From NCBI GenBank assembly GCA_947503105.1, contig CANNCM010000001.1, forward strand, positions 372,001-436,000: DNA of 64,000 bases, in the 5' to 3' direction. Position 1 is the first letter of the stretch; every line of letters starts with the position of its first letter. Below the pieces are notes generated by a model that was given only the letters and a program-made list of their open reading frames with translations, did not search any database and had not been told where the DNA came from. Shown here piece by piece: positions 37,619-45,690 of this stretch. The translations under genes and the position numbers were made by a program. This DNA comes from an uncultured Flavobacteriaceae bacterium (GTDB lineage: Bacteria > Bacteroidota > Bacteroidia > Flavobacteriales > Flavobacteriaceae).

Positions 37619-39280
37619 ATGAAAAGTACAAACTATAAAATAGGACTCATTTTAAACGATGATACTCCAGAAACTCCCTTAAAAAAGAGGATTAGTTTTT
37701 TTATTCTCTTTCTAATTCTGGTTTCTTCTTTTGAAGTTATATTGGAGTCCGTGGTTTCATTAAATGTAAAATACTATCATCATTTTTTTATCATTGACGC
37801 TGTAGTTAGTATTCTTTTTAGCATTGAATATTTACTTAGATTGTGGACCTATCGAATTGCTGGAAAAAAACCCTCATTAAAACAACGGTTTTCATATATC
37901 ACATCATTCTATATGGTGATTGATTTCATTAGTATTATTCCTTTCTATTTTTCTTTATTTATTCCTACAGGATATGGTTTTATAAGAATAGTAAGAATAC
38001 TTCGCCTTTTTAGATTACTAAAATTTGGAAGGTATATGAAATCTCAAAACTTGGTTGTTAACGCTATCAAAAACAAGGGCAAAGAGTTGATACTATCTAT
38101 GCAGTTAGTGGTTTTTTTAACAGTTATACTTTCAGCATTATTATATCACATAGAAAATAGCGCCCAACCTGATAATTTTGGTGATATTATAGATTCTTTT
38201 GTTTGGTCGCTTTCTAAATTTATTGGTGGTGTAGGTGGATATGGCGATTTTGAACCCATCACTCTTTGGGGACAGGTAATGGCGACCATTGTTGGCTTAC
38301 TTGGAATTGCTTTGTTTGCAGTTCCAGCAGGTATTATTGGGGCTGGTTTTGTAGAAGAAATTGAAGCAATTAAAGTAGATGAAGAACTTAAAGAAAAAAA
38401 CGAAAAATTACTAACTGCATTTAATTATGAAATTCTTGCAAGTGCAATAAAAATTAAAAGACTATTAGGTTTATCTCACATAAGAAGAAAATTTATAAAG
38501 TTAGCCTCAGCAGAATTTAAACTAACACTCTCTCGAGAAGATTTAATAAATATTGCTGATAAAGGAAGAGGAGTAAAATTAAGCATAGTCGATAACATCG
38601 AAGTTATACAGTCTTTTGATGAAAATTCAATTTATGGAACCTATAATGATAAGAAATCAAACATTACAATTATATCATCAAATTCTGCAATTCAACCGTA
38701 TTTAGGACATTTTACCTATGCAATGTCAGAATATCTAAATGCAAATTATATCAGCTCAGAGCTTGTTAGTGGATCAGTTTGGAATCCAAAATACAAATTC
38801 GATCTTACTACTAATCCTTTGTATATTTCAGGAGAAATATCAGAAAACATTTACTATGAACAGTTTAAAAGTGATATGTTGGATACTACTAAAGAGAAAA
38901 GTACTGTTATTTATTTTTTGTGTTCTTCCTCAAAAAATGGCTCATTCCACATCCTAAACGGAGGTGCAAAGGGAGATTTAGAATTTACTCAAACTGAAAG
39001 CACTTTCGATGATATTAATAGACTGGACAGTTTCTTCGACACAATAAATAAATCACTTAAAGAATTTGATAAAACAGAAGATAAAGTATACTCCACCATT
39101 TACAAACATAAATTTTACGGTAATGAACACAAAAATGGTTATCACTGGTTTTTAAGAAAAGAAAAAAATGCAAATGTTATATGCATATATGTATCAGTTA
39201 AAATTTTGACGGCTAAGTCAAGTGAATATTATTCAATTATTAAAATTTTAGGAGATGGTATTAACAATCATCTACTCTAA
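37619..39280 (+). CDS. Voltage-gated potassium channel with unknown C-terminal domain
   Basis: 553 aa. Residues 20-260 form a six-helix Kv-type channel: helices near 25-50, 58-78 and 95-118, an S4 voltage sensor with Arg/Lys at every third position (GFIRIVRILRLFRLLKFGR, about 122-140), S5 near 155-175, a pore with the GYGD filter (VGGYGDFEP, about 202-210), and S6 near 218-245. After a coiled-coil-like stretch (about 247-275) comes a soluble region of about 280 residues that I do not recognise. It is the only gene between two 108-bp direct repeats, so it looks like cassette cargo. A stress or anti-phage effector role is conceivable but unproven. Confidence 0.8.
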   Translation: MKSTNYKIGLILNDDTPETPLKKRISFFILFLILVSSFEVILESVVSLNVKYYHHFFIIDAVVSILFSIEYLLRLWTYRIAGKKPSLKQRFSYITSFYMVIDFISIIPFYFSLFIPTGYGFIRIVRILRLFRLLKFGRYMKSQNLVVNAIKNKGKELILSMQLVVFLTVILSALLYHIENSAQPDNFGDIIDSFVWSLSKFIGGVGGYGDFEPITLWGQVMATIVGLLGIALFAVPAGIIGAGFVEEIEAIKVDEELKEKNEKLLTAFNYEILASAIKIKRLLGLSHIRRKFIKLASAEFKLTLSREDLINIADKGRGVKLSIVDNIEVIQSFDENSIYGTYNDKKSNITIISSNSAIQPYLGHFTYAMSEYLNANYISSELVSGSVWNPKYKFDLTTNPLYISGEISENIYYEQFKSDMLDTTKEKSTVIYFLCSSSKNGSFHILNGGAKGDLEFTQTESTFDDINRLDSFFDTINKSLKEFDKTEDKVYSTIYKHKFYGNEHKNGYHWFLRKEKNANVICIYVSVKILTAKSSEYYSIIKILGDGINNHLL

Positions 39281-39411
39281 CTGAATTTAAAATTGTTTTA
39301 CTTAATCTTAAACAAGTTTTCAATAAAATAGTTCAAACTCAACACCTTTGTTTCAAAGTTAAAAGGGAAATAATTTGTTTTCATGAAGATAGCTTTTTGT
39401 AATCTCGGCGA

Positions 39412-39518
39412 CTCCACTTTTTATTCCCAAGAATAATTTTTTATCCTTGGGAATAATTTTTTGTAAAAATAACTAAATCATCAGCAAAAAAGTTCGACTT
39501 TACTCCCTTCTGATCCAC
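39412..39518 (+). repeat. Direct repeat 2 (107 bp) downstream of the channel gene
   Basis: Second copy of 37392-37499. It starts at the CTCCAC end of a truncated motif (R3, to 39417), with hairpin TTATTCCCAA/TTGGGAATAA and spacer, and ends in motif R4 (GTTCGACTTTACTCC then TGATCCAC). The two copies flank 1.9 kb holding only the channel gene. Confidence 0.85.
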
Positions 39519-39523
39519 CACAC

Positions 39524-39660
39524 GGGACAAACTCATATTTTTTAAGATTTGTCCCTTTTTATTTTCACCTAACTCCTTGTCTATCTGTAAGATATGCCTC
39601 AGCACATCATTGATTCTTGTAGTTTGACATTTTTTTCCGTCAAATTCTAAATCGAACTTA
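39524..39660 (-). pseudogene. Remnant of a serine recombinase 3' end
   Basis: The minus strand encodes LEFDGKKCQTTRINDVLR, HILQIDKELG and MSLSRVV, close to the last 50 residues of the intact recombinase at 26916-28463 before its tRNA-derived tail. The hairpin GGGACAAA...TTTGTCCC (39524-39555) is also shared with the tRNA terminator. Nothing upstream of this tail survives. Together with motif R4, which takes the tRNA's place, it marks a third integration of the same family. Confidence 0.8.
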
Positions 39661-39810
39661 TCAACTTCTTTTTATGCGCAATTGCACTGTTGGTATTGCA
39701 GACCATTCATTCGCACAATAATCACCTTCGATTTCTGCTTCTTTTTATTTGAATACTGCTAATTGCTCTCCAATCAAATGGCTACTTGGAGTCATTTCTT
39801 TTTCTTCCAT
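39661..39810 (-). pseudogene. Short broken ORF
   Basis: Reads MEEKEMTPSSHLIGEQLAVF, then a TAA at codon 22, then 27 more residues (GDYCANEWSAIPTVQLRIK). The frame resumes cleanly after the stop, which suggests a decayed small gene. I do not recognise it. Confidence 0.3.
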
Positions 39811-39812
39811 AT

Positions 39813-40337
39813 TTATTCTATGTAACATTCATAGGTGTCTTTTATGTTGGAAGCAACTTCATTAAACTTAATTGCTCCTTTACCTGGCAATAATATAAGC
39901 GAGGCAAATCCAGGTTCACCAGAGTCAATAGCATCAATCAAATTATCTAAACGAACAATAACCAAATCACTCAATTTAAATTCATTTTCAACTTCTAATT
40001 CTGCCCTCAAGTGCCATTTACCGTACTTGATAGTTACGTTACCTTCGCTTTTTAAGTTGCAATGGGCATAAGGTATTGTTATTATATCACCGGATTCTGC
40101 TTTAATAGTACAAGAACCGACATAATCTATTAAATAATAGCTTGGCAAAACATCTGGTTTATAGATACCATTATCCAAATCGGTTTCGTCTTCGTTAACT
40201 GTAAACTCTCCAAAGCGTTTATTGATAACTAGTTCGTTATCTACCTTAACTTTAATAATATTATCTAGATCCCAACTAAATTCTTCATTATCCCAATCAT
40301 AATACATGGAACCTAATACTTCTATTTCTAATTTCAT
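39813..40337 (-). CDS. Hypothetical cytoplasmic protein (174 aa)
   Basis: Acidic protein, predicted mainly beta, starting MKLEIEVLGSMYYDWDNEEF. There is no signal peptide, TM helix or known motif that I can see. The end (GFASLILLPGKGAIKFNEVA) suggests a compact beta fold. It lies alone between the recombinase remnant and the HD pseudogene, on the same strand as the latter. Possibly island cargo or an immunity-type protein; function unknown. Confidence 0.55.
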   Translation of the reverse strand: MKLEIEVLGSMYYDWDNEEFSWDLDNIIKVKVDNELVINKRFGEFTVNEDETDLDNGIYKPDVLPSYYLIDYVGSCTIKAESGDIITIPYAHCNLKSEGNVTIKYGKWHLRAELEVENEFKLSDLVIVRLDNLIDAIDSGEPGFASLILLPGKGAIKFNEVASNIKDTYECYIE

Positions 40338-40463
40338 TATTCTTATTAATTTTAATTATTTATATAAATATACGCACAAAAAGTTAATTTTTTAGTACAT
40401 AATTGATACATAATAATAATATCATAATTTATTTTTGACTCTATCAGCTGAATCTATATTTTC

Positions 40464-40834
40464 TTATTTTTTATTGTCTTCAATTGTTTCGCTAATCAAT
40501 ATTCCCTTATTGAAGTTGAGTATACTGTCTCTTTCATAAACAGATTCGTGTCCTATATTAATTTTTTGAAGCACAGCGACTACATTGCCAAAATCGTCCT
40601 CAAGCGCCTTAAAACTTAGCGCTGTATCTTCCAAGACATCATGAAGTAAAGCTAGCTGTATTGCGATTTCAAGATTAAAATCCGGTTTTTGTTTGTGCGC
40701 CATAAAAACCTCCATGGCAACATTTGATATATGAACAATATAAGGAAGCCCATTAAGCATTTTTGTTGGCCGTGATGTTCAGCTGCAAAAGCAATAGTTT
40801 TTTGGTAAATGGATTGAACATTAGCATCCTTCAT
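40464..40834 (-). pseudogene. HD-domain (RelA/SpoT hydrolase-like) pseudogene
   Basis: Two frames give KTIAFAAEHHGQQK, then MLNGLPYIVHISNVAMEVFM and ALLHDVLEDTALSFKALEDD, with the HD metal pair in LLHDVLEDT. This is the N-terminal half of a SpoT/MESH-type ppGpp hydrolase-like protein. A one-base loss in an A run near 40757 breaks the frame, and the C-terminal half, with the rest of the active site, is absent, so it should be dead. Confidence 0.75.
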
Positions 40835-40866
40835 ATTTCAAAGATAAGAAACGATTCATTTCAATC

Positions 40867-41000
40867 AAATCCTCCCCAAAATAGTTCGATTTTACTCCTC
40901 TTGGCTCCACAGTAAAACCCGCAACCTTTTATAGCTGCGGGTTTTTTATTTTATGTAAATCCTCCCCAAAATAGTTCGACTTAACGCCCTTTGGCTCCAC
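40867..41000 (+). repeat. Two tandem motif-R units (R5, R6), period 90 bp
   Basis: AAATCCTCCCCAAAATAG, then TTCGATTTTACTCC...GGCTCCAC (40867-40910), and a second copy at 40957-41000. Each is followed within 5 bp by a hairpin. They share the GTTCGA...CTCCAC core with R1-R4 around the channel cassette and probably mark the right edge of the island. Confidence 0.8.
40915..40944 (+). terminator. Hairpin after R5
   Basis: AAACCCGCA and TGCGGGTTT pair with a 12-nt loop, followed by TTT. No plus-strand gene lies directly upstream, so it belongs to the repeat unit. Confidence 0.7.
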
Positions 41001-41003
41001 CCT

Positions 41004-41029
41004 AAAGCCTTTTCTGTTGAGAGGGCTTT
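41004..41029 (+). terminator. Hairpin after R6
   Basis: AAAGCCTTTTC pairs with GAGAGGGCTTT (two G-T pairs, 4-nt loop). Same motif-then-hairpin layout as the other units. Confidence 0.65.
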
Positions 41030-41265
41030 TATGCTATCACCTTCTCTAACCACGTTTCGAAAAGCACCTAAAGGCACTTCACGACTTTCATTTTAAACAT
41101 CTCAAAGTACACTTCAAATGTACTAAAAACTGACAGACATTTGCTTTTAGTTGTTTTCTCAACACGCTTTGCTATAAAGCTACTGCGCTAAGGTGTATCA
41201 AACTTGGATCATTTTTTTGTTTAATTATTATTATATTTGATTAAACAAATTAAATATACAAACAA
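41030..41265. other. Intergenic stretch, no gene seen
   Basis: AT-rich spacer between the last motif-R unit and the outer-membrane protein gene. I see no ORF with a sensible start and no RNA gene. TATATTTG at 41232-41239 is a likely -7 box for the next gene. Confidence 0.5.
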
Positions 41266-41820
41266 ATGAAAAAATTATTTACAATTACAATGGCATTAGT
41301 GGCTTTTACTATTAGTGCCCAAAATGTCACTTTTGGTGCAAAAGCAGGTTTAAACTTTGCAAGCATGACAGGAGATGATGCAGACGGTCTTGATGGTAGA
41401 ACTTCAATTCATTTAGGGGTTACTGCAGAAATTGAAATGTCTGACTCATTTTCTATTCAGCCCGAGTTATTATACTCTGGACAAGGTTATACTGCTGATG
41501 GCGATGTTACGGGAAAAGTAGATTATATCAATCTTCCTGTAATGGCCAAATTTTATGTTGCAGATGGGTTTAGTGTTGAAGCAGGGCCTCAAATTGGCTT
41601 CCTTGCAAGTGCTAAAGCTGATGTTGATGGAGAAAGTACTGATATTAAAGATCTTTTAAAATCTACTGACTTTGCTTTGAATTTAGGGGCAGGCTACAAA
41701 CTTGACTCGGGATTGAATTTTGGTCTTCGCTATTCAATGGGATTAACTGATGTCCCTGATGGAGATTCTAACGGTTTCAAGCATAGCGTACTTCAACTTT
41801 CTGTAGGGTTTAATTTTTAA
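41266..41820 (+). CDS. Outer-membrane beta-barrel protein (PorT/opacity type)
   Basis: 184 aa. A signal peptide (MKKLFTITMALVAFTISAQ) is followed by an eight-strand barrel pattern: FGAKAGLNFASM, the LHLGV-like strand, SIQPELLYSGQGY, VDYINLPVMAKFYV, SVEAGPQIGFL, and a C-terminal strand ending VLQLSVGFNF. Such barrels are common in flavobacteria and rarely have a known role. It is preceded by a -7-like box and followed by a hairpin, so it is its own transcript. First intact gene after the island. Confidence 0.85.
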   Translation: MKKLFTITMALVAFTISAQNVTFGAKAGLNFASMTGDDADGLDGRTSIHLGVTAEIEMSDSFSIQPELLYSGQGYTADGDVTGKVDYINLPVMAKFYVADGFSVEAGPQIGFLASAKADVDGESTDIKDLLKSTDFALNLGAGYKLDSGLNFGLRYSMGLTDVPDGDSNGFKHSVLQLSVGFNF

Positions 41821-41854
41821 ATCTTACTTATTTAAATTTAATTGACAATAATTG

Positions 41855-41873
41855 GGGGGTATTTTTATCCCCC
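41855..41873 (+). terminator. Hairpin after the outer-membrane barrel gene
   Basis: Five G-C pairs (GGGGG/CCCCC) with a 9-nt T-rich loop and a following TTTCTTT. It overlaps the weak upstream part of the next frame, another reason to start that gene at 41887. Confidence 0.6.
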
Positions 41874-41886
41874 TTTCTTTAGTTTT

Positions 41887-42255
41887 ATGAAATTAAAAAT
41901 AATAAAGACGATATTAGTATTGCTTACTACAGTTTTACTAAATAGCTCATGTTCAACTTTTAAATCGGGTCTCACAATTCCTGCAAATCAAACTTTTATA
42001 TTGGGGGAATACAATGATAAAAACTATTCTGCTCAACTGAAAAATAAATCAAATTTTACAGTTATTGTAAAGGCAATTGATAAAAATTCAGGAGCCGTTA
42101 CTCAAAGTTTTGGATTGGGCGCTAAGGGAAAAACAAAAATTTATATTGGCAAAAATGAAGCTGTTTATCTCGAAAATGAAAATAAAACTGATGCCAAAAT
42201 AGATGTGATTTTGAGCAAAGGTGTTGAAGGGATGCGTTACATTGATAATAAATAA
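41887..42255 (+). CDS. Small lipoprotein
   Basis: 122 aa from the ATG at 41887 (MKLKIIKTILVLLTTVLLNS); the longer frame begins with TTG inside the terminator. The lipobox LNSSC places Cys near residue 22. The mature part is small and beta-rich (FILGEYNDKNYSAQLKNKSN, then TVIVKAIDKNSGAV). Function unknown; an outer-membrane or periplasmic lipoprotein. First of a cluster of small exported proteins. Confidence 0.7.
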   Translation: MKLKIIKTILVLLTTVLLNSSCSTFKSGLTIPANQTFILGEYNDKNYSAQLKNKSNFTVIVKAIDKNSGAVTQSFGLGAKGKTKIYIGKNEAVYLENENKTDAKIDVILSKGVEGMRYIDNK

Positions 42256-42317
42256 TGATTAGACTTTTTTTAACTATGATTAATATTTTATTTTAAAATT
42301 CTAAAAAAGGAAGAATT

Positions 42318-42713
42318 ATGAAAAAACTACTCGTACTCTCCGCTTGTTTCATCTTCGCTTGTAGTAGTGATGACAATTCTGTTGATGATCCAATACCAGC
42401 ATACACAATAGAGGGGAAATGGATTTACCCAGAAAACAGCTTGAACACAATGTACATCTTTCATGAAGGTGTTCGTTATACGTATTATTGTGTTGGCGGC
42501 GATTGTATGTCTCAATATGAAGCCTTTGAGGCGGCTGACGGAAATCACATCCCAGGAACACATAATTATACTTTTGAAGATGCTATTTTGACTGTGGATT
42601 TGAATTTTGGAAACGAACTAATAACTCCCGTTGCCTTTGAATGTGATGGTGCAAAAGCATATTTTGAAACAGCAGAGTATAGCTTAATTCGTTTGGGATC
42701 TAGTTGTGACTAA
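42318..42713 (+). CDS. Lipoprotein, hypothetical
   Basis: 131 aa. The signal MKKLLVLSACFIFACSSDDN has a lipobox with Cys near residue 15, followed by Ser-Ser-Asp-Asp, an acidic stretch of the kind that sends lipoproteins to the surface in flavobacteria. The mature part (IEGKWIYPENSLNTMYIFHE) resembles lipocalin-like small lipoproteins. Function unknown. Confidence 0.75.
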   Translation: MKKLLVLSACFIFACSSDDNSVDDPIPAYTIEGKWIYPENSLNTMYIFHEGVRYTYYCVGGDCMSQYEAFEAADGNHIPGTHNYTFEDAILTVDLNFGNELITPVAFECDGAKAYFETAEYSLIRLGSSCD

Positions 42714-42749
42714 ATTACAAGTTATATCTTATTTTCTTATATTTGAGAT

Positions 42750-43037
42750 ATGAACAAACGCGTTTTTCTTATCCTATTTTTTTCATTTATAAGCATATTA
42801 CAAATATCTTGTGAAAAAACTGATAAATCAATAAACAAAGAAGCTTTAGTTCTCAACTCGTTCAACAAAAACCCTGCTCCTTTATATGTTCTAGACGGAG
42901 TCGTTGTGAATCGGATTGATACTTTATCACCATCATCAATAGCAGAAATAAATGTGCTAAAGGATCAAAAAGCAATTGAAAAATATGGCCAAAAGGGGAA
43001 GCAAGGGGTCATCGAAATTATAACCAAAAAGGAATAA
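42750..43037 (+). CDS. Lipoprotein with a lone TonB-receptor-plug-like tail
   Basis: 95 aa. A signal peptide with lipobox (SILQISC) leads to a short segment. The C-terminal half (PLYVLDGVVVNRIDTLSPSS, AEINVLKDQKAIEKYG, then GVIEIITKK) resembles the plug domain of SusC/TonB receptors, but no barrel follows. Similar stand-alone plug-like proteins occur in Bacteroidota; their role is unclear. Length suggests a complete protein rather than a fragment. Confidence 0.7.
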   Translation: MNKRVFLILFFSFISILQISCEKTDKSINKEALVLNSFNKNPAPLYVLDGVVVNRIDTLSPSSIAEINVLKDQKAIEKYGQKGKQGVIEIITKKE

Positions 43038-43062
43038 AAAATAACGTTTAAAACGATATACA

Positions 43063-43491
43063 ATGAAAAAATTAGCACTAATACTCGTCATTTTCTCTTT
43101 TATTTCTTGCCAAGAAAAAGAATGTTGTAAAACCAAAAAAGCGTCAACAGCCCAATTGTCATCAACTGCAGAGGCCATAAAACAATATAAATTGAACTTT
43201 GAATGGCAAAAAGGTTACGAAATGTGGTCTAAAGTCCCTTGTGCTGAGGATTATCATATGGTGGCGCCAAACTTAAATTTAGAAGCAACAGGCGCAAAAG
43301 AAATTGAAGATATTATTTTTGGGTTTGTTTCTGAAGCTGAACTTAAACAAGAACTTGTGGATATTGTTGAGCTCGGGAATTATGTAACCTGCTATCTTAA
43401 ACTAACAACAAAAACAGGTGAAACCTTTGATGGGGTTGAAGTTTTTTTATTGAATGAAAAGGGTGAGGTGTCAAAAATTTGGGCCCTTTAA
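43063..43491 (+). CDS. Lipoprotein, NTF2/SnoaL-like
   Basis: 142 aa. Signal MKKLALILVIFSFISC with Cys16 as the lipid site, then a Cys/Lys-rich linker. The C-terminal half (YEMWSKVPCAEDYHMVAPNL, then VTCYLKLTTKTGETFDGVEV) looks like an NTF2-like cone fold. No catalytic function is apparent. It follows the plug-like lipoprotein by 25 bp and may be cotranscribed. Confidence 0.65.
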   Translation: MKKLALILVIFSFISCQEKECCKTKKASTAQLSSTAEAIKQYKLNFEWQKGYEMWSKVPCAEDYHMVAPNLNLEATGAKEIEDIIFGFVSEAELKQELVDIVELGNYVTCYLKLTTKTGETFDGVEVFLLNEKGEVSKIWAL

Positions 43492-43556
43492 ATTGTAAAT
43501 AAAAACCCTTTTGGTTTGAGCTATATTAATTTAGCCCAAGATTTTATTTCAATACT

Positions 43557-43730
43557 CTAGTTTGGAAAACGTGTAAAGTCTCCCATTCCATCTGCAACAA
43601 TATTATCGACCTTTTGCCCATAGTTATTTTCTTCTCTTTGCTTTTTTGTGCCATTGAATATGTTCCAAATCAAGAAGTAAACATAAATAACAAAAACGAT
43701 AAACCCTATTACAAAAATTCCTGCATCCAT
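43557..43730 (-). CDS. Small membrane protein (57 aa)
   Basis: Starts MDAGIFVIGFIVFVIYVYFL, one N-terminal TM helix, then a polar tail (NGTKKQREENNYGQKVDNIV) ending DFTRFPN. The start overlaps the stop of the next upstream small gene by one base (TAATG), a translational-coupling arrangement. Function unknown. Too short for most ORF callers, but the membrane helix plus coupling make it credible. Confidence 0.55.
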   Translation of the reverse strand: MDAGIFVIGFIVFVIYVYFLIWNIFNGTKKQREENNYGQKVDNIVADGMGDFTRFPN

Positions 43731-43900
43731 TATTTTCTTCTTTGTCTTATGGCTATTGCGAATAATAAAATGGTGCCTGGCCAGTGGGCAGAATATTGAG
43801 CTTCCTCTATTTTACCAAAATAGCCCAAAGAAACTGAATACAAAAGGCATAAAAAAGCTAAAATTACAGGATACCACGTGTATATAAAATTTTTAATCAT
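43730..43900 (-). CDS. Small membrane protein (56 aa)
   Basis: Starts MIKNFIYTWYPVILAFLCLL, with two hydrophobic stretches (about residues 10-28 and 41-51) and a basic end (AIRQRRK). It is the first gene of a coupled pair with the 57-aa protein. Unknown function; perhaps a subunit of a membrane complex. Confidence 0.5.
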   Translation of the reverse strand: MIKNFIYTWYPVILAFLCLLYSVSLGYFGKIEEAQYSAHWPGTILLFAIAIRQRRK

Positions 43901-44134
43901 ATCTTTTAAATTAATTAATTTTCATCAAAAATAATGTTAAATATATAAATATGTGTTAATAATAATATAATTTAAATATACTTATCGAAATAAGTTCTTT
44001 TTTTATTTTTAATCCATGGGTGTCTAATCCCCTAATATTCTTTACACCAAAGTCCATGTGCTAGAAGTGTATCGCTTCTTTATCAAAAACTAAAATAGAT
44101 TTCTATATATTTGATGTCATCAATTTTATAAAAA

Positions 44135-44479
44135 ATGAAAAAACTTCTCTTAGCTTCCGCTTTATTCATTTTTGCTTGTAGTTATGGGCAAACTTTTGAA
44201 ATTACAGATGGTCAAAGTATGTGTATGATTGGCAAAGGACAAGGGCAAGATGCAACGATCAATCCTTATGCTGAGAAAGAGTACTCGTTTGTTGTTATTG
44301 AAAATATTGGGTCTGAAGATTTTATCATTCGAATACAAAATATTGAAAAATTACAAAGAACTTTATTGTCAAAACCAGGAGAGCGCTTCAAAATCAAACT
44401 TTTGAAAGGCAGCGAATTGTATTTAGATTCTACTACAATTAATACTTGTGTAGCGCAAATACTGTATACTGAAGAATAA
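44135..44479 (+). CDS. Secreted hypothetical protein
   Basis: 114 aa. Signal peptide MKKLLLASALFIFACSYGQ; cleavage could follow YGQ, or Cys15 may be lipidated (IFAC). The mature part is beta-rich (SFVVIENIGSEDFIIRIQNI) with two further Cys residues. Function unknown. Isolated gene, with a clear bidirectional terminator after it. Confidence 0.65.
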   Translation: MKKLLLASALFIFACSYGQTFEITDGQSMCMIGKGQGQDATINPYAEKEYSFVVIENIGSEDFIIRIQNIEKLQRTLLSKPGERFKIKLLKGSELYLDSTTINTCVAQILYTEE

Positions 44480-44506
44480 CTAAAAAAAATTAAAGGATGA
44501 CACATA

Positions 44507-44536
44507 AAAAAACCCACTCATTTGAGTGGGTTTTTT
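44507..44536. terminator. Bidirectional terminator
   Basis: A 14-bp perfect stem (AAAAAACCCACTCA and its complement) with a 2-bp centre. It lies between convergent genes and can end transcripts in both directions. Confidence 0.85.
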
Positions 44537-44557
44537 AATTGTTTTCGAGAAACGTAT

Positions 44558-44752
44558 TTAAACAGACTTTACGAATGGAAGACCTGTTTTTTCATTTTCA
44601 ACAATCTTTTTTCCAGCAGGAAGATCACACGTGTTTGAACGCTCATCTTTTGCGAAATAATAAATTGTTTGGTTTCTTCCACCTTTCAAGACAACGTCTT
44701 TAGTGTGTAAAAAATACGTTTTTCCTTTGCTATTTTTGAATGAATATCCCAT
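44558..44752 (-). CDS. Small conserved hypothetical protein (64 aa)
   Basis: 64 aa, starts MGYSFKNSKGKTYFLHTKDV. A compact basic-acidic protein with GGRNQTIYYFAKDERSN and GLPFVKSV near the end. It reads like a family of short cytosolic proteins of unknown function found widely in bacteria. Own transcript, ended by the bidirectional terminator. Confidence 0.65.
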   Translation of the reverse strand: MGYSFKNSKGKTYFLHTKDVVLKGGRNQTIYYFAKDERSNTCDLPAGKKIVENEKTGLPFVKSV

Positions 44753-44844
44753 AATATGATTTTATTTTAGTCCAAATTACAAAAATTACTTCGGTAATTC
44801 CAAAAAAATTACTTGATAAATGCTGTTTTTTTTAAGAAGTAGAG

Positions 44845-45690
44845 CTAATTGTTAATAAATTCCAATATTTTGGAAAAAATATGCACCATATCTGGTGGCA
44901 TTTCTGGTGTTTCCCAAGGGTGTTTGGCGCCAAAAACATGGTTCCCCTCTGTGATTTTATGAATTATACTGGCTTGACTCCATCTATATAATTGCTTTGC
45001 TTCAGAAAAAGGTACAGCAGCATCTGCATCACCATGAATAATAAGATGTGGAATACTAATGTTTGTTGCTGCTTTTTCTATACTTAACCGATTTTCGTTG
45101 GCTATGAAATCTAGATAAAATTGATAGTTGTGGGGCATTTTCTGTTTTGTACGTCCATTTTCGACAAAGTAAACGCCTTCTTTTTGCCAGCTTTTCAATG
45201 CATCTCCTTTTGGAAATCTTGACTTAAAATCACTCACTCCAGCAAGAGTAATAAGTTTTTGTACACGATTATCTTCTGCGGCTTTTATAGTCACAATACC
45301 ACCACCTCTGCTATGACCCATCAACACAATAGAATCAATATCTAGTGAAGTATGATTTTTATAAGCATTATAAACCCAATCAATTACACTTTCTAGATCA
45401 TCAAGTTCTTTGGAATAATTGTTCTCTGCAAAAGCATCTAAATCTGGAAAATCTATAGGTTGATCGACGGTTCCACCATTGTGAGAAAAATTAAACTTCA
45501 AAAAAGCAACTCCGCTTGAAGCAAAAGACTCTGCCATTAAATTCCATGCGCCCCAATCTTTAAAGCCCTTGTAGCCGTGACAAAAAATGATTAATGGTGC
45601 CTTTTGTGTGGCATCATTATAAAATAGATCATAGACTATTGAATGTTTTTTTGGCCTTATGATTTCTTTGTTTAATGCTTTTACAATCAT
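44845..45690 (-). CDS. Alpha/beta hydrolase
   Basis: 281-aa serine hydrolase. Nucleophile Ser in LMGHSRGGG (about residue 125), acid Asp in IHGDADAAVPF (about residue 220), His in TEGNHVFGAKHPWE (about residue 247), oxyanion region near FCHGYKGFKDWG. It resembles dienelactone-hydrolase or peptidase-like esterases; the substrate is unknown. The start codon overlaps the stop of the AddB-like gene by 4 bp. Confidence 0.85.
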   Translation of the reverse strand: MIVKALNKEIIRPKKHSIVYDLFYNDATQKAPLIIFCHGYKGFKDWGAWNLMAESFASSGVAFLKFNFSHNGGTVDQPIDFPDLDAFAENNYSKELDDLESVIDWVYNAYKNHTSLDIDSIVLMGHSRGGGIVTIKAAEDNRVQKLITLAGVSDFKSRFPKGDALKSWQKEGVYFVENGRTKQKMPHNYQFYLDFIANENRLSIEKAATNISIPHLIIHGDADAAVPFSEAKQLYRWSQASIIHKITEGNHVFGAKHPWETPEMPPDMVHIFSKILEFINN

